54,457 nucleotides of DNA from Amycolatopsis thailandensis (GTDB lineage: Bacteria; Actinomycetota; Actinomycetes; Mycobacteriales; Pseudonocardiaceae): NCBI RefSeq assembly GCF_002234405.1, contig NZ_NMQT01000100.1, positions 1 through 54,457 on the forward strand, given 5' to 3'. Below, one piece after another: positions 7,850 through 15,665 of the stretch (within the stretch, counting starts at the first letter, position 1; the number at the start of each line of letters is the position of its first letter). Both the position numbers and the translations under genes were made by a program. Under the pieces are notes generated by a model. The model searched no databases. It worked only from the letters and a program-made list of their open reading frames with translations, and was not told the DNA's origin.

Positions 7850-8814
7850 TGCGGAACGGTCTGCGAACGGCCGTGCTCGGCGCGGTCTTGGTGCTGGCGA
7901 CGGCTTGCGGCAGTGCGGGGGCGCCGGTCGATCCGGCTCCCGCCGGTGACGTCGCCCCGCCGCAGCCCGCCAACGTCGGCGGTGCCGACAACGCGGGTGG
8001 TGGCGGGACGGCCGACACGAGCTGCAACCCGTTGGCCAGCCTGCGGCCGATCAACGGCACGTCGATCACGAGCGGTTCGACGATGGCGAAGATCAAGGAG
8101 AACGGCAAGCTGATCGCCGGCGTCGACCAGACGACGTTCCTGTTCGGTTTCCGGAATCCGACGTCGGGTCAGCTCGAAGGCTTCGACATCGACATGGTCA
8201 ACGAGATCGCGAAGGCGATCTTCGGCAGCGCGGAAGGCCGCGTGCAGTTCCGGGCGATCCCGTCGAAACTGCGGGAAGAGGTGCTGGAGAAGAAGCAGGT
8301 CGACATCGTGGTCCGGACCTACAGCATCACCTGCAGCCGGCTGAAGAAGGTCGGCTTCTCGACGGCGTATTACAAGGCCGGGCAACGGATCCTGGTCGAA
8401 TCCGGGTCGAACGTCACCCAGCTCTCGGATCTCGGCGGACGGCGGGTGTGCGCGACCAAGACGTCGACCTCGCTGACGAAGATCGCGGCGGATCCGTCGA
8501 AGCCGGTGCCCGTTTCGGTGGACAACTGGTCGGACTGCCTGGTGATGTTGCAGCAGAAGCAGGTCGAGGCCGTGTCGACGGACGACGTCATCCTCGCCGG
8601 GATGCTCGCGCAGGACCCGACGCTGAAGATCGTGGGGGACCGGTTCAGCGAGGAGAACTACGGCATCGGTGTCCCGAAGGAGAACGAGGACATGGTGCGG
8701 TACGTGAACGCCGTGCTGGAAAACGTGCGCGGTGGCGCGTGGCAGGCGAGCTACGCGAGGTGGGTCGGGAACAAGCTCGAAGGCGGGACACCGCCCCCGG
8801 CTCAGTACAAGTGA
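7849..8814 (+). CDS. glnH: GlnH-like amino-acid-binding lipoprotein
   Basis: This 321-residue exported lipoprotein has a signal peptide ending in a lipobox (LATAC, Cys about 21), a low-complexity linker, and a family-3 solute-binding domain (GKLIAGVDQTTFLFGF, then GFDIDMVNEIAKAIFG). In mycobacteria GlnH binds aspartate/glutamate outside the membrane and signals through GlnX to PknG, controlling glutamate metabolism. No ABC permease or ATPase is adjacent, which fits a sensing rather than uptake role. The ATG at 7849 shares a base with the glnX stop; the GTG at 7846 is an alternative. A strong hairpin terminator follows. Confidence 0.85.
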   Translation: MRNGLRTAVLGAVLVLATACGSAGAPVDPAPAGDVAPPQPANVGGADNAGGGGTADTSCNPLASLRPINGTSITSGSTMAKIKENGKLIAGVDQTTFLFGFRNPTSGQLEGFDIDMVNEIAKAIFGSAEGRVQFRAIPSKLREEVLEKKQVDIVVRTYSITCSRLKKVGFSTAYYKAGQRILVESGSNVTQLSDLGGRRVCATKTSTSLTKIAADPSKPVPVSVDNWSDCLVMLQQKQVEAVSTDDVILAGMLAQDPTLKIVGDRFSEENYGIGVPKENEDMVRYVNAVLENVRGGAWQASYARWVGNKLEGGTPPPAQYK

Positions 8815-8815
8815 G

Positions 8816-8852
8816 AACGGGCCGTTCGGGATTCACTCCCGAACGGCCCGTT
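8816..8852. terminator. Bidirectional terminator between glnH and the PPE-like gene
   Basis: A perfect 16-bp stem (8816-8831 with 8837-8852) has a 5-base loop and begins two bases after the glnH stop. The facing gene ends at 8858. The stem begins with AA and ends with TT, giving short T-runs on both strands. Confidence 0.8.
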
Positions 8853-8857
8853 TCTCG

Positions 8858-10360
8858 TCACGAGGACTTCTCGCCGATCACCGGCGGCACCGGCTTCATG
8901 TCGCCGTCGTAGCCGCCGAACAACACGTCGGCGTCTTCTTCCTGCAGGTAGTTCGGGGCCTTCTTTTCCTTGTCCTCTTCCTTCTGCCCCTTGCCGCCCG
9001 GAGCGCCGGCACCCATCGGACCGTGGCCGCCGCCCTTGCCCGCGGCCGCCGCGCCACCCCGGGTGACCCGCTCCTCGGGCAGCTTGCCCGACCCGGATCC
9101 GCCCTTGCCCGCGAGCTTCTCGGCCTCACCGGCCGGAACCTTGCCGCCCGCGAGCCGCTCGGCGACGTTGCCCGACCCGCCGTTGCGCCCGAACCCGCCG
9201 CCGCCACCGGTCAACCGGCTGGCCGCGCTGCCACCAGGCCCGCTCGGCGTCCGGCCCGGCTTGCCGCGGTACTGCTCGCTGCCCAGCCGTCCGAGGCCGG
9301 ACGGCCCAGGACCGTTCACGGCCGCCAGCCCCGGCGTCGGCCCCGGCCGGAGCGACCCCGGCGGCCCGCTGAGCGGCTGACCCGGCCCCGGCACCCCGGT
9401 GTGCCCGCCACCTGTGGTGATCCCGGGCCCGGGACCCGACGTCGGCCCCGGCCCACCCGAGTAGCCCGGACCGCCTGTGTAGCCCGGCCCACCCGTCTGG
9501 CCAGGACCACCCGTCTGGCCCGGTCCGCCACTGAAGCCTTTGGCGTCGGTACCCCCGGAGAACCCGGACGCCGTCGTCGAATCGCCCATTTCCGGCGGCG
9601 GGGCGAAGGTGGGCTGCTTGGAATTGACGTCGAAGAGCGACTGGTCGTAGGTGTGCATCACCTGCGCGGCCTGCTGGTGCGCCTGGAACGACTGCTCCTG
9701 CTTGGCCGAGATGTTGCCGACCGTCTCCACCGCGCCCGCGAAGTTGCCGTCCCCGAGCTGCTGCATCGCGTTCTTGTACTCGGCGTTGCGGTCGAAGGGA
9801 ACCTCTTCGGGCATGGAGTTCTTCGCGGTGGTGGCCGCGGCCGCCGACTGGGAGAACCGGTTGGACGCGAGGTAAGCGCCGTCACCCGACGTCTTGGCCC
9901 AGGTGCTCAAGCTCTTGAAGAACCCATGAGCCGTGTTGGCGGCCGTCCCTTGCCAGTGCGCCCCTTCTTTGTTGGACGCCGTCATGAGAGCGTCACTGAA
10001 GGTATGGAGCGCATCCCCCTGGGTATTCCACAGCTCGCCTTGCCTGTCGACGTCGACGGGATCAAGGTTGTCGGTGACCATGTTCTTGAGGTCGCTATGA
10101 GGTCTGGCCTCGTAGCGCTGGTCGGACGGGTTGAGACCCGACCTGAATTCCTGGCCCTGCGCTAGCTTTTCGCCTTGCTGGGCTGAGTATTCACCTGCCC
10201 GCATCTCCGCGGTCGCTTTGGCCGTGACTGAGTTGCCACCGGGTCCCTGGGCAGTCCGGTCGTACTCTTCGGAGTAGCGCTTTCCCTCGTAGGTTCGGTG
10301 CACCTTGCCGGTCAAGCTTACGTCGATTCCGGATTCCGTCCGGTCGTGGCCGCCAGCCAT
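8858..10360 (-). CDS. PPE/WXG-like protein with Gly-Pro-rich tail (type VII secretion associated)
   Basis: This 500-residue protein has an alpha-helical N-terminal part of about 235 residues containing a W-x-G turn (HWQGTAAN) followed by a long helix, as in PPE and WXG100-like proteins. It continues into a Gly/Pro-rich region with collagen-like GGPG repeats and ends in an acidic conserved tail (YLQEEDADVLFGG). The ATG is preceded by GGAGGG. It is the last gene of a four-gene unit headed by espG. EspG chaperones bind PPE proteins in mycobacteria, so this is the likely EspG client exported by a type VII system encoded elsewhere. The role outside the cell is unknown. Confidence 0.68.
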   Translation of the reverse strand: MAGGHDRTESGIDVSLTGKVHRTYEGKRYSEEYDRTAQGPGGNSVTAKATAEMRAGEYSAQQGEKLAQGQEFRSGLNPSDQRYEARPHSDLKNMVTDNLDPVDVDRQGELWNTQGDALHTFSDALMTASNKEGAHWQGTAANTAHGFFKSLSTWAKTSGDGAYLASNRFSQSAAAATTAKNSMPEEVPFDRNAEYKNAMQQLGDGNFAGAVETVGNISAKQEQSFQAHQQAAQVMHTYDQSLFDVNSKQPTFAPPPEMGDSTTASGFSGGTDAKGFSGGPGQTGGPGQTGGPGYTGGPGYSGGPGPTSGPGPGITTGGGHTGVPGPGQPLSGPPGSLRPGPTPGLAAVNGPGPSGLGRLGSEQYRGKPGRTPSGPGGSAASRLTGGGGGFGRNGGSGNVAERLAGGKVPAGEAEKLAGKGGSGSGKLPEERVTRGGAAAAGKGGGHGPMGAGAPGGKGQKEEDKEKKAPNYLQEEDADVLFGGYDGDMKPVPPVIGEKSS

Positions 10361-10372
10361 TGTCCCTCCGCT

Positions 10373-10921
10373 TCAGCTGCCCTGTGGCAATTTCGAGGCG
10401 AGTTGTTCGGCGACTTCTTTGGAAGAGGCGCACGCCTCTTCGTTCGAGCCTTTGAGGAGAGTGGTTCCCACGGTCATGCGAGCTTTGGGGCCCACCGCGA
10501 CGCCGATCATGCAGGTGTATGTGCCGCCTGACCCCGGAATCTCCACGGCTTCCCGGCCTGCGATCTGTGTGGGAACCTTGGTGCCGCGACCAGGGGTGAG
10601 TTCATCGATTCCGGCTTTGTCGACCAGGTAGGTGCTGATGACACCGTATTCGCTTTTCTGCGCCTGGCATCCGTTGTCGCTCTCGTAGTCTTCTTCGGTG
10701 GGTTTCGAGAACCCTTTTGGCGTGGTCACCGGTTCGAGCAGTGCGCAGGCCTTCAGGTCTCCGAATATCTTTCCAGAAGGCGTTGTCTGTGGTGAAGAGC
10801 CGGCGGAGGCGGAAGTTGATCCGGGACTCGGAGTTCCTGTCTTTTCGGGCGAGCAGCCCGAGGAAGTGAATGCGATCGCGAGGATCGCGGGAATCGCCAC
10901 GCTGCGGACGTTGATCTTCAT
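10373..10921 (-). CDS. DUF3558 lipoprotein
   Basis: A 182-residue lipoprotein with signal peptide and lipobox (TSSGC, Cys23), a Ser/Thr/Pro linker and a DUF3558 domain. Typical features are the start of the domain at LKACALLEPV, the middle cysteine in NGCQA, and a late CMIGVAVG strand. DUF3558 lipoproteins are common in Pseudonocardiaceae beside type VII-associated genes; their activity is not known. It lies 12 bases upstream of the PPE-like gene and 9 bases after the WXG-like gene, so it is in the same operon. It would be anchored on the outer face of the membrane. Confidence 0.82.
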   Translation of the reverse strand: MKINVRSVAIPAILAIAFTSSGCSPEKTGTPSPGSTSASAGSSPQTTPSGKIFGDLKACALLEPVTTPKGFSKPTEEDYESDNGCQAQKSEYGVISTYLVDKAGIDELTPGRGTKVPTQIAGREAVEIPGSGGTYTCMIGVAVGPKARMTVGTTLLKGSNEEACASSKEVAEQLASKLPQGS

Positions 10922-10930
10922 TGGCCTTTA

Positions 10931-11347
10931 TCAGTCCCGATCGAATTGCTTGAGTTGGTCGGCGCCATCCGAATCTCGTTGCTTGTATTTGGTTATGGCG
11001 ATTTCGATGGCTTCGCGCGCTCTGTTCGCAACATCTTGGAGGGCGTCGAGCTGAGTCTTGGCGGAAAGATCGTCGCCATCCGCCACCCGCACCGCGTGGT
11101 CCCCGACCTGCTGGGAGTACGGGCTCTTGCCGAGCTTGGGGCTTTGGGCGAGATGGTCGAACCGCGTCTTGGTCCCCATCCAGCTGTCGAGGTAGTCGCG
11201 CAGTGCCGTCTTGTACGCCTCTCCCATTTCGGGACTGACAGCGAACTGCCCTTCCTTCGCCGCCGTCAGCATCTGGTCGGCCTGCGCCGAGAAGTCCCCC
11301 AGCATCTGCGAGAAGTCGCCCGGTGGTCCGCCGGTGCCGTCAGTCAT
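10931..11347 (-). CDS. WXG100-like small helical protein, putative type VII substrate or partner
   Basis: This 138-residue protein is predicted almost wholly alpha-helical. It carries W56-M-G58 in a turn between two helices and Y121-K-Q-R-D125 near the C-terminus, that is, the W-x-G and YxxxD/E hallmarks of type VII substrates. The spacing between them (about 63 residues) is longer than in canonical WXG100 proteins. It sits between espG and the DUF3558 gene in one operon, with GGGGAG before the ATG. It could be the secretion partner of the PPE-like protein, as PE is for PPE. No named family is recognised. Confidence 0.6.
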   Translation of the reverse strand: MTDGTGGPPGDFSQMLGDFSAQADQMLTAAKEGQFAVSPEMGEAYKTALRDYLDSWMGTKTRFDHLAQSPKLGKSPYSQQVGDHAVRVADGDDLSAKTQLDALQDVANRAREAIEIAITKYKQRDSDGADQLKQFDRD

Positions 11348-11412
11348 GGTCTCTCCCCTGTACCAAGTGCCGGTTACTCGTAGCGCTCGTCAGATCACGA
11401 TATCAGCGGAAA

Positions 11413-11427
11413 CGGCCCCGAAGGCCG
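11413..11427 (-). terminator. Weak hairpin after espG
   Basis: CGGCC (11413-11417) and GGCCG (11423-11427) pair around a 5-base loop and are followed by TTT on the minus strand. It could attenuate transcription between espG and the next gene in the operon. Confidence 0.25.
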
Positions 11428-11441
11428 CTGTCCGGCGAGGA

Positions 11442-12194
11442 TCACGCGCTGCCGACGCGGGCGGCTTCGACCAGGTCGTGGATCCATCGTGCCAGGTGAG
11501 AGCCACTCGTCGGGGTGAACGTGCGGCGGACTTCGCCGTCGGGGAAGCGGTCGGTGGCGAGCATGAAGCGGCCCTGGACGCTGTCGAACCACTGGACGCT
11601 CTTCTGCTGCGGTTTCCCCCGATCGTCGCGCAGGGTGATGCCGAGCGTGCCGAGCCGCGCGAGCGGGAATTCGAAGAAGCGGCCGGCCGCGCCCAGACGG
11701 AGGTTGCCGGGGTCTTCGTCGAACGGGTCGTCCGGTCGTTTGGCCGGGGGGAGGGTGGTGGATGTTGTCACCCGTCCGGGGAACGGTGGCAGTGACGGCA
11801 GGTAGCCGAGGAGGGTCGCGACGACCTGTTCGGGGTAGACCGGCTCGAAGAGGATGTCGAATCCGCGTTGCTGGCTCACGACGCCCAGACGTTGGTTCCA
11901 GGCACCCCGATAGAGGTATTCGGCGTCCTGCTCTACCTCGTGCGCCTCCAGGGTGACGACGAAGTCGCCCGTCGCCCAGAGCCGGAGCGCTTGTTCGTAG
12001 TCGCGCAAGAGTTCGCGGCCGCGGGCGAAGCCTCGGTCGGCCAGGCCGGCCCAGACCTCTTCGCAGTGCCGCTCGCGTTCGGTGACGGTGGTACCGACGG
12101 TCGGGATTTCGAAGGGCAGCACGAATCTGCCGAGCCCGAGTTCTTCGAGTACGACGTCGAGCTGGGCCATCGACATCGAAAATGACGCAGGCAC
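11442..12194 (-). CDS. ESX secretion-associated protein, EspG family
   Basis: This 250-residue cytosolic protein matches the EspG chaperone family. It starts with hydrophobic strands (LDVVLEELGLGRFVLPFEIP), has the middle region with RELLRDYEQAL and the QRLGVVSQQRG strand, and ends with WIHDLVEAA. In mycobacteria EspG binds the tip of PPE proteins, keeps PE-PPE dimers soluble and directs them to their own ESX system. The GTG at 12194 follows GGGAGG at good distance, giving MPASFSM; internal ATGs are alternatives. It is first in a unit running to 8858 and is divergent from pknG across 134 bp. No ESX core genes are in the window. Confidence 0.8.
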   Translation of the reverse strand: MPASFSMSMAQLDVVLEELGLGRFVLPFEIPTVGTTVTERERHCEEVWAGLADRGFARGRELLRDYEQALRLWATGDFVVTLEAHEVEQDAEYLYRGAWNQRLGVVSQQRGFDILFEPVYPEQVVATLLGYLPSLPPFPGRVTTSTTLPPAKRPDDPFDEDPGNLRLGAAGRFFEFPLARLGTLGITLRDDRGKPQQKSVQWFDSVQGRFMLATDRFPDGEVRRTFTPTSGSHLARWIHDLVEAARVGSA

Positions 12195-12328
12195 CCGGTC
12201 CTCCCCCTCATCACCTGCTGAATCGGTTCTCTCCCGAACCGTAGCGGGTTCGACCCGGCGCGGGCACGACCTGCCTGCTCACGTCTAGGATCAGGTCCCA
12301 AGCCGTCGCGGGGATTCGGGAGGTACCA

Positions 12329-15004
12329 GTGTCGGAAGAGCCGCGCCGTCCTCGGCACGCAGCGCCGGATGACCCCACACCCGAGCGCGAGGCGGAGTCC
12401 GCCTCCTGGACGCCGCCGGCGCCGGTCCGCTGGGAAACGCCCGAACCGTCCATTTCCGGCAGGCTCGACTTCTCGGAGCCGCCGAAGGCGAAGCCCCAGC
12501 CCCCACCGGAGACGGACGCCGAGCGCACTATCTTCCACGCGCCCGTCCAGCGACCGCAGACGCCGCCGCGCGGCCAGCAGCGGCCGATCCCCGGCGCCGA
12601 GGACCCGACGCGTCCCCCGGGCGAGATGGCCCCCGTGAGCCCGCAGACCCAGATCGTCCGCCCCGCCTGGCAGGCCCCGGTCGACGCGCCCCAGCCGACC
12701 AGCGTGCTCTCCTCGCCGACGCCGGAGACGCAGAGCATCATGCCGCCGTCGCCGCGCGTCGACCACGGCCCCGGCACACTTCCCGACCCCGGCACCGAAA
12801 GCGTCCTCCCCGAACGTTCGAGTGAAAGCCGGGGCACGGGTACCGGCACCGGGACCGGATCGGGCAGCCGGGGCACCGGCACCGGAACGGGTTCGTTCCC
12901 CGGCACCGCCCGCCGGACGTCGTCGCGCACCTCTCGTCGCGGCCGCCTCGGCGCCGGGCTCGTCGACGTCCCGCAGGTGCCCTACCGCGACCCGGCGTCC
13001 GCCGTCCTCGACAACCCGATGGTGTCGGAGGAGAAACGCTTCTGCGGTAATTGCAGCGCCAAGGTCGGCCGCGGCAAGGACGGCGAACCCGGCTCGCCGG
13101 AAGGCAACTGCGAGAAGTGCGGGAACCCGTTCTCCTTCGTGCCGAAGCTGCGGCCGAACGAGATCGTCGGCGGCCAGTACGAGGTGCTCGGCGCCCTCGC
13201 CTACGGCGGGCTCGGCTGGATCTACCTCGCGCAGGACCACAACGTCAGCGACCGCTGGGTGGTGCTCAAGGGCCTGATCGACACCGGTGACGCCACCGCG
13301 ATGGCGGCCGCCGCCAACGAGCAGCGGTTCCTCGCCGAGGTCGAACACCCCAACATCGTCAAGATCCACAACTTCGTGCAGCATCCGGACGGCGACACCG
13401 GCAACTCCGTCGGCTACATCGTCATGGAGTACGTCGGCGGCCAGTCGCTGCGCCAGCTCGCGCTCGCGCACCACCGCGAGACGAAGCGCCCGGAGCCGCT
13501 GCCGATCGGCCAGGTGATCGCCTACGGGCTCGAGATCCTGCCCGCCATGGGCTACCTGCACAGCCAGAACCTGCTGTACTGCGACCTCAAGCCCGACAAC
13601 GTCATCCAGACGCACGAACAGCTCAAGCTGATCGACCTCGGCGCGGTCCGCCGGACGGACGACTACGAGAGCCCGCTGTTCTTCACCACCGGCTACAGCG
13701 CGCCCGAACTGGCGACCCATGGCGCTTCGGTGGCCTCGGACCTGTACACGGTCGGCCGCACGCTCGCCGTCCTCAGCTTCGAGTTTTCGGGCTACACCAG
13801 CAAGTACAAGACGACCCTGCCGGGCCCGGACGTCGTCCCGCTGTTCGCGCTCTTCGGTTCGTACTACCGCTTCCTGAAGCGCGCGACGCACACCGACCCG
13901 GATCGCCGGTTCATCGCCGCCGAGGAGATGGGCGACCAGCTGACCGGTGTGCTCCGCGAGATCATGGCGCTGGGCACCGGAAAACCGCGACCGGGCGCTT
14001 CGACCGTCTTCGGCCCGGAGACCCGCACGTTCGGCGTCGAGCTGGTCGTCCCTGAGCACGGCGGGAGCGTTCCGCTGCCGGATCCGGGCGAGGTGGTCTC
14101 GGGGCTGCCGATCCCGCAGGTCGACACGGACGACCCGGCGGCGGGGGTGCTCGCGTCGACGGTCGCGCTCGACCCCAAGGGCGCGATCGAGTCGCTGGCC
14201 GGCGCGCCGCGCGAGTCGATCGAGGTCCGGTTGCGCATCGTCCGCGCCAGGATCGAACTCGGTGAGCTGGTCGAGGCTCAGCGGCAGCTCCAGGCCGCGC
14301 AGTACCTCGCGATCAAGGCGGGTTTCCCGCACGACTGGCGGATCGACTGGTACCGCGGCCTGATCGAGCTCGCGGGCGGCCGGTCCCGCGTCGCGCACGT
14401 CGCTTTCGAAGCGGTGTACGACGACCTCCCCGGCGAGATCGCGCCGAAGCTGGCATTGGCCGTCAGCGCGGAGGGCGTCGGAGACTACTTCGGCGCCGCG
14501 CGCTACTACGAGCTGGTGTGGCGAACGGACCGGTCGTACGTCAGCGCCGCCTTCGGACTCGCTCGCGTGTACCTCGCGCAGGGCGCCAGGGCCAGCGCGA
14601 TCGAGGTGCTGGAGGCCGTCCCGGCGTCCTCCTCGCACTACGTCGCCGCGCAGGTGGCCGCGATCAAGATCAAGACCAGGATCAACGGCGGCGGCAAGGA
14701 CCCGGTGATGGTGTCCGAGCGGGATCTCGTCGACGCTTCGTCGAGGCTCGAGCGCCTGCAACTCGACGCCGAACGCCGCACGCGTTTGTCGGCGGAGGTC
14801 CTCGAAGCCGCGCACGGCTGGCTCAACGCGCAGAACCGGCCGACGCCGGGCGCGAAGGTGCTGGGTTGCGACCTGGAGGAACGGGATCTGCGGTTCGGGC
14901 TGGAGCGGTGCTACCGGACGCTGGCCCGGCTGGCCGGATCGGTCGATCAGCGCGTCGAACTCGTCGACAAGGCCAACGCGATCCGGCCGAGGACCCTGAC
15001 CTAG
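12329..15004 (+). CDS. pknG: Serine/threonine protein kinase PknG
   Basis: This 891-residue soluble kinase has a long disordered N-terminus (about 230 residues, with a GT/GS repeat near 168-190) and a rubredoxin-like metal site with C239xxC242 and C261xxC264. The kinase domain has a Gly-rich loop (ALAYGGLG), Lys314 in VVLKG, catalytic Asp419 in YCDLKPDN, and a DLG motif at 436-438 instead of DFG. A C-terminal TPR region follows from about residue 600. This is the PknG architecture; the mycobacterial enzyme (about 750 residues) phosphorylates GarA to control glutamate metabolism. The GTG at 12329 follows GGGAGG. The extension is all in the N-terminal disordered part. It is separated from glnX-glnH by the type VII cassette. 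Confidence 0.95.
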   Translation: MSEEPRRPRHAAPDDPTPEREAESASWTPPAPVRWETPEPSISGRLDFSEPPKAKPQPPPETDAERTIFHAPVQRPQTPPRGQQRPIPGAEDPTRPPGEMAPVSPQTQIVRPAWQAPVDAPQPTSVLSSPTPETQSIMPPSPRVDHGPGTLPDPGTESVLPERSSESRGTGTGTGTGSGSRGTGTGTGSFPGTARRTSSRTSRRGRLGAGLVDVPQVPYRDPASAVLDNPMVSEEKRFCGNCSAKVGRGKDGEPGSPEGNCEKCGNPFSFVPKLRPNEIVGGQYEVLGALAYGGLGWIYLAQDHNVSDRWVVLKGLIDTGDATAMAAAANEQRFLAEVEHPNIVKIHNFVQHPDGDTGNSVGYIVMEYVGGQSLRQLALAHHRETKRPEPLPIGQVIAYGLEILPAMGYLHSQNLLYCDLKPDNVIQTHEQLKLIDLGAVRRTDDYESPLFFTTGYSAPELATHGASVASDLYTVGRTLAVLSFEFSGYTSKYKTTLPGPDVVPLFALFGSYYRFLKRATHTDPDRRFIAAEEMGDQLTGVLREIMALGTGKPRPGASTVFGPETRTFGVELVVPEHGGSVPLPDPGEVVSGLPIPQVDTDDPAAGVLASTVALDPKGAIESLAGAPRESIEVRLRIVRARIELGELVEAQRQLQAAQYLAIKAGFPHDWRIDWYRGLIELAGGRSRVAHVAFEAVYDDLPGEIAPKLALAVSAEGVGDYFGAARYYELVWRTDRSYVSAAFGLARVYLAQGARASAIEVLEAVPASSSHYVAAQVAAIKIKTRINGGGKDPVMVSERDLVDASSRLERLQLDAERRTRLSAEVLEAAHGWLNAQNRPTPGAKVLGCDLEERDLRFGLERCYRTLARLAGSVDQRVELVDKANAIRPRTLT

Positions 15005-15007
15005 AAC

Positions 15008-15070
15008 GCATTTCGTCCTCTGAATGCGGTAGTTGGTACGTCGAACTACCGCATTCAGAGGACGAAATGC
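15008..15070. repeat. 27-bp perfect inverted repeat in the pknG/thioesterase convergent gap
   Basis: Arms 15008-15034 and 15044-15070 are perfect complements with a 9-base loop. The hairpin fills the whole gap between the pknG stop and the thioesterase stop. The outer 20 bases (GCATTTCGTCCTCTGAATGC) recur exactly at 54438-54457. It probably acts as a bidirectional terminator and belongs to a dispersed family. Confidence 0.8.
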
Positions 15071-15071
15071 A

Positions 15072-15656
15072 TCATGGGTTGATGTCCCACTCGCGGTCGC
15101 GCTTGGCCTTTTCGTGCGCGGCGGCGAGCTTTTGCAGCGCCTGGGGATCCCCGTGGGTGCTGAAGTGCTCGAACTCGACCCGCACGAACAACGCCCGCGC
15201 CCGGACCGCGACCGGGCCGTCCTCGGCGTCCAGCCGACCGTCGGCGCTCACGTAGATCTTCCGGCCGGCGACGCCGTCCAGTTTCGTGACGATGTAAAGG
15301 GTCGAACCGACCGGCACAGGCCGGAGGAAGTCCGTCTCCAGTTTCCCGGTGACGGCGGGGCGCCGCAGCAGGTTGCCCACCGTCGCGCCGAGCGCCTCGT
15401 CGAAGGCGCAGGCCAGCAGGCCGCCATGGGCGAGGCCGGGCGCACCCTGGTGGGCGGAGGTGACGGTGAACTTGGAGTACACCGTCGTCCCTTCGCCCAC
15501 CGTCGAATGCAGGTGGAGCCCGGCCTCGATCTCGTCGCCGCACCCGAAGCATTCACCGAAGTGGATGCCGAGATGGCTGCCCGGCTGCGGGGCTTTCGGG
15601 TGGACCGTCGCCGGTTCGACTTCGACCGGCGGCCACGGCTGCGAGATACGGCTCAT
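15072..15656 (-). CDS. PaaI-type hotdog-fold thioesterase
   Basis: A 194-residue cytosolic protein of the hotdog thioesterase superfamily. The core holds the central helix region APGLAHGGLLACAFDEALG (His, Gly-Gly and the catalytic acidic residue) and the strand TGKLETDFLRPVPVG. The N-terminus has a CFGCG cysteine pair that occurs in a subgroup and may bind metal. Such enzymes hydrolyse acyl-CoA thioesters; the acyl group cannot be predicted. The ATG at 15656 lies 9 bases from the stop of the transporter gene on the same strand, so the two are probably cotranscribed. Confidence 0.85.
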   Translation of the reverse strand: MSRISQPWPPVEVEPATVHPKAPQPGSHLGIHFGECFGCGDEIEAGLHLHSTVGEGTTVYSKFTVTSAHQGAPGLAHGGLLACAFDEALGATVGNLLRRPAVTGKLETDFLRPVPVGSTLYIVTKLDGVAGRKIYVSADGRLDAEDGPVAVRARALFVRVEFEHFSTHGDPQALQKLAAAHEKAKRDREWDINP

Positions 15657-15665
15657 GGACAGACG

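Noticed and set aside
11933..14815. Long minus-strand frame (960 codons) opposite pknG
   Set aside because: It is the mirror of a clear PknG coding sequence, with Arg/Pro-rich composition and no start signal or recognisable domain.
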